Source: Pseudoduganella umbonata
GTDB taxonomy: Bacteria; Pseudomonadota; Gammaproteobacteria; Burkholderiales; Burkholderiaceae_D
Reading direction: 5' to 3'
DNA length: 64,000 nucleotides
Assembly: GCF_014192225.1 (NCBI RefSeq)
Contig: NZ_JACHXS010000002.1
Coordinates: 434,001-498,000, forward strand
Position 1 is the first letter of the stretch. Each line of letters begins with the position of its first letter. The position numbers and the translations under genes are program-made. The notes beneath the pieces were generated by a model. The model saw only the letters and a list, made by a program, of their open reading frames with translations, did no database searches and was not told where the DNA came from. Positions 62,592 to 64,000 of this stretch are shown piece by piece.

Positions 62592-64000
62592 ATGATTCCC
62601 ATCGACAGCCAACGCCCCGACCCGGATGCCCTGCTGGCGCAGGTGCAGGCCCGCGAGCAGCGCGAGGCGCGCGGCCGGCTGCGCATCTATTTCGGCGCGT
62701 CGGCCGGCGTGGGCAAGACGTACGCGATGCTGTCGGCCGCGCGCAAGCTGCAGGCCGAGGGCGTGCGGCCACTGGTGGGCATCGTCGAGACGCATGGCCG
62801 CGCCGATACCGCCGCCCTGCTCGACGGGCTGGACGTACTGCCGTTGAAGGGGGCGGCGTGGCGCGGCAGGACGCTGCCCGAATTCGACCTCGATGGCGCG
62901 CTGGCACGGCGGCCGGACCTGGTCCTGGTGGACGAGCTGGCGCACTCCAACGCGCCCGGCGCGCGCCACCCGAAGCGCTGGCAGGATGTCGAGGAACTGC
63001 TGGAAGCGGGCATCGATGTGTTCACCACGGTGAACGTGCAGCACCTGGAAAGCCTGAACGATGTCGTCGGCGGGATCACCGGCATCCGCGTGGCCGAAAC
63101 GCTGCCCGACACCGTGTTCGACCGCGCCGACGAAGTGGTGCTGGTGGACCTGCCCGCCGACGAACTGCTCGGCCGCCTGAAGGATGGCAAGGTTTATCAA
63201 GGCGAGCAGGCCGGGCGCGCGGCCAGCAACTTCTTCCGCAAGGGCAACCTGATCGCGCTGCGCGAACTGGCGCTGCGCCGCACGGCCGACCGCATCGGCG
63301 ACGACGTGCAGGCCTACCGCGTGGAGAAGGCCATCCGGCCGCTGTGGAAATCGGGCGCCGCGCTGCTGGCCTGCGTGGGCCCGCGTTCCGGCGGCGAACA
63401 GGTGGTGCGCAGCGCCGCCAGGCTGGCCAGCCAGCTGAATACGGACTGGCATGCCGTGTACGTGGAGACGCCGGCGCTGCAACGCCTGCCCGCCGGCGAC
63501 CGTGAAAGGATCCTGCAGACGCTCAAGCTGGCCCAGGACCTGGGCGCCACCACGGCGGTGCTGGCCGGCGACGACATCGGCGCCGCCATCGCCCGCTACG
63601 CGCTGGCGCAGAACATCGCGAAAGTGGTGCTGGGCCGCGCCGTACCCACATGGCCGTGGCGCATCCCGCACCTGCGCCGCGTCGCCGCCGCCGCCCCGGG
63701 CCTGGACCTCATCGAAGTCGCTGCCACCGAGCAAAGTTCCAGCAAAACCGGTGACAGACACCGGTTATTTGGAAACATTCCGGACGGAACGGGCGTGAAA
63801 CCCTACCTGCTGGCCCTGGCCGCCAGTGGCGTCGTCGCGCTGGCGGGCCTGCCGCTGGCGGAGGCACTGGAAATCACCAATATCGCCATGCTGTTCCTGC
63901 TGGCCGTGCTGGTGGTGGCCTTCCGCCTGGGCCGCGGGCCGGCGGTGCTGTGCAGCTTCGCCAGCGTCGCGGCGTTCGATTTCCTGTTCGTGCAGCCGGC
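62592..64000 (+). CDS. kdpD: Sensor kinase KdpD, N-terminal part (cut by the window end)
   Basis: Open from the ATG at 62592 through the last base (at least 469 residues). P-loop GASAGVGKT at 35-43 and the KdpD domain with VDELAHSNAPGARHPKRWQDVEELL, then a UspA-like domain (about 257-350, CVGPRSGGEQVVRSAARLASQL). The membrane segments begin near residue 404 (LLALAASGVVALAGLPLAEAL). KdpD senses K+ limitation and phosphorylates KdpE. Between the UspA-like domain and the first membrane helix, codons 386-391 (TGDRHR) are encoded by the repeat CCGGTGACAGACACCGG, an in-frame insertion. The kinase domain is to the right of the window. Confidence 0.93.
   Translation, partial: MIPIDSQRPDPDALLAQVQAREQREARGRLRIYFGASAGVGKTYAMLSAARKLQAEGVRPLVGIVETHGRADTAALLDGLDVLPLKGAAWRGRTLPEFDLDGALARRPDLVLVDELAHSNAPGARHPKRWQDVEELLEAGIDVFTTVNVQHLESLNDVVGGITGIRVAETLPDTVFDRADEVVLVDLPADELLGRLKDGKVYQGEQAGRAASNFFRKGNLIALRELALRRTADRIGDDVQAYRVEKAIRPLWKSGAALLACVGPRSGGEQVVRSAARLASQLNTDWHAVYVETPALQRLPAGDRERILQTLKLAQDLGATTAVLAGDDIGAAIARYALAQNIAKVVLGRAVPTWPWRIPHLRRVAAAAPGLDLIEVAATEQSSSKTGDRHRLFGNIPDGTGVKPYLLALAASGVVALAGLPLAEALEITNIAMLFLLAVLVVAFRLGRGPAVLCSFASVAAFDFLFVQP
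63747..63763. repeat. Terminator-type palindrome in frame inside kdpD
   Basis: The 17-nt repeat (with AAAA before and TT after) is the same core as the terminator stem at 1364-1380. It is read in frame as part of KdpD and does not interrupt the frame. It may still form a hairpin in the mRNA. Confidence 0.8.

Overview
The window is a high-GC chromosomal segment whose gene content and repeat style point to a betaproteobacterium of the family Oxalobacteraceae (Massilia / Duganella / Pseudoduganella type). That assignment is inference: it rests on the phenylacetate gene set, Xanthomonas-style large TonB receptors, abundant c-di-GMP signalling genes, and short palindromes built on GTGTCGGACAC. No rRNA, tRNA or CRISPR was seen. 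The sequence is cut at both ends, inside a TonB-dependent receptor (left) and inside kdpD (right).

Layout. 0-6 kb: the end of a TonB receptor with a terminator, two tandem copies of a two-gene cassette (small exported protein plus DUF2145 protein), an HTH regulator with a clear operator, and an M14 carboxypeptidase. 6-9.3 kb: a TakP-like TRAP binding protein, then a lower-GC two-gene insertion that looks like an AbiEi/AbiEii-type toxin-antitoxin or phage-defence pair with twin 18-bp palindromes in front. 9.5-16 kb: a PhoD phosphatase, YciI and DUF1176 proteins, and a KaiC-like double ATPase translationally coupled to a histidine kinase. 15.8-22.3 kb: an Rrf2 regulator divergent from a thioredoxin-reductase-like flavoprotein, an NTF2-like protein, and two c-di-GMP enzymes (GAF-degenerate GGDEF-EAL, and membrane PAS-GGDEF).

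22.4-34 kb is a phenylacetate degradation locus: paaX divergent from paaABCDE-G-H-I-K-Y-Z. PaaK activates phenylacetate to its CoA ester, PaaABCDE epoxidises the ring, PaaG isomerises the epoxide, PaaZ opens the ring and oxidises the aldehyde, PaaH acts in the later beta-oxidation, and PaaI/PaaY are thioesterase-type housekeeping functions. PaaF and PaaJ are absent and must be supplied from elsewhere. 34-40 kb: an M24 peptidase, a TRAP DctQM membrane pair, argH, a small exported NTF2-like protein and a GNAT.

40.4-48.3 kb: a decayed TonB-receptor fragment, an exported cyanophycinase, a 92-nt hairpin element, and a tight five-gene operon (DUF4331, small lipoprotein, TPR protein, HupE/UreJ-like membrane protein, TonB receptor) that looks like one envelope uptake or assembly system of unknown substrate. 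48.3-53 kb: an ECF sigma/anti-sigma pair, an exported M64 peptidase, a repetitive Ala/Lys-rich exported helical protein and a patatin. 53.3-57.8 kb: parC and parE. 57.8-64 kb: the potassium operon with an extra small ORF, kdpF, kdpA, kdpB, kdpC and kdpD, preceded by a KdpE-like box and a LexA-like palindrome.

The most unusual items are the AbiE-like pair with its twin operators, three composite inverted-repeat elements built on GTGTCGGACAC, a related palindrome read in frame inside kdpD, and the DUF4331-HupE-TonB operon. Starts were chosen by reading ribosome-binding sites and family length; family names come from motif recognition without any database search.
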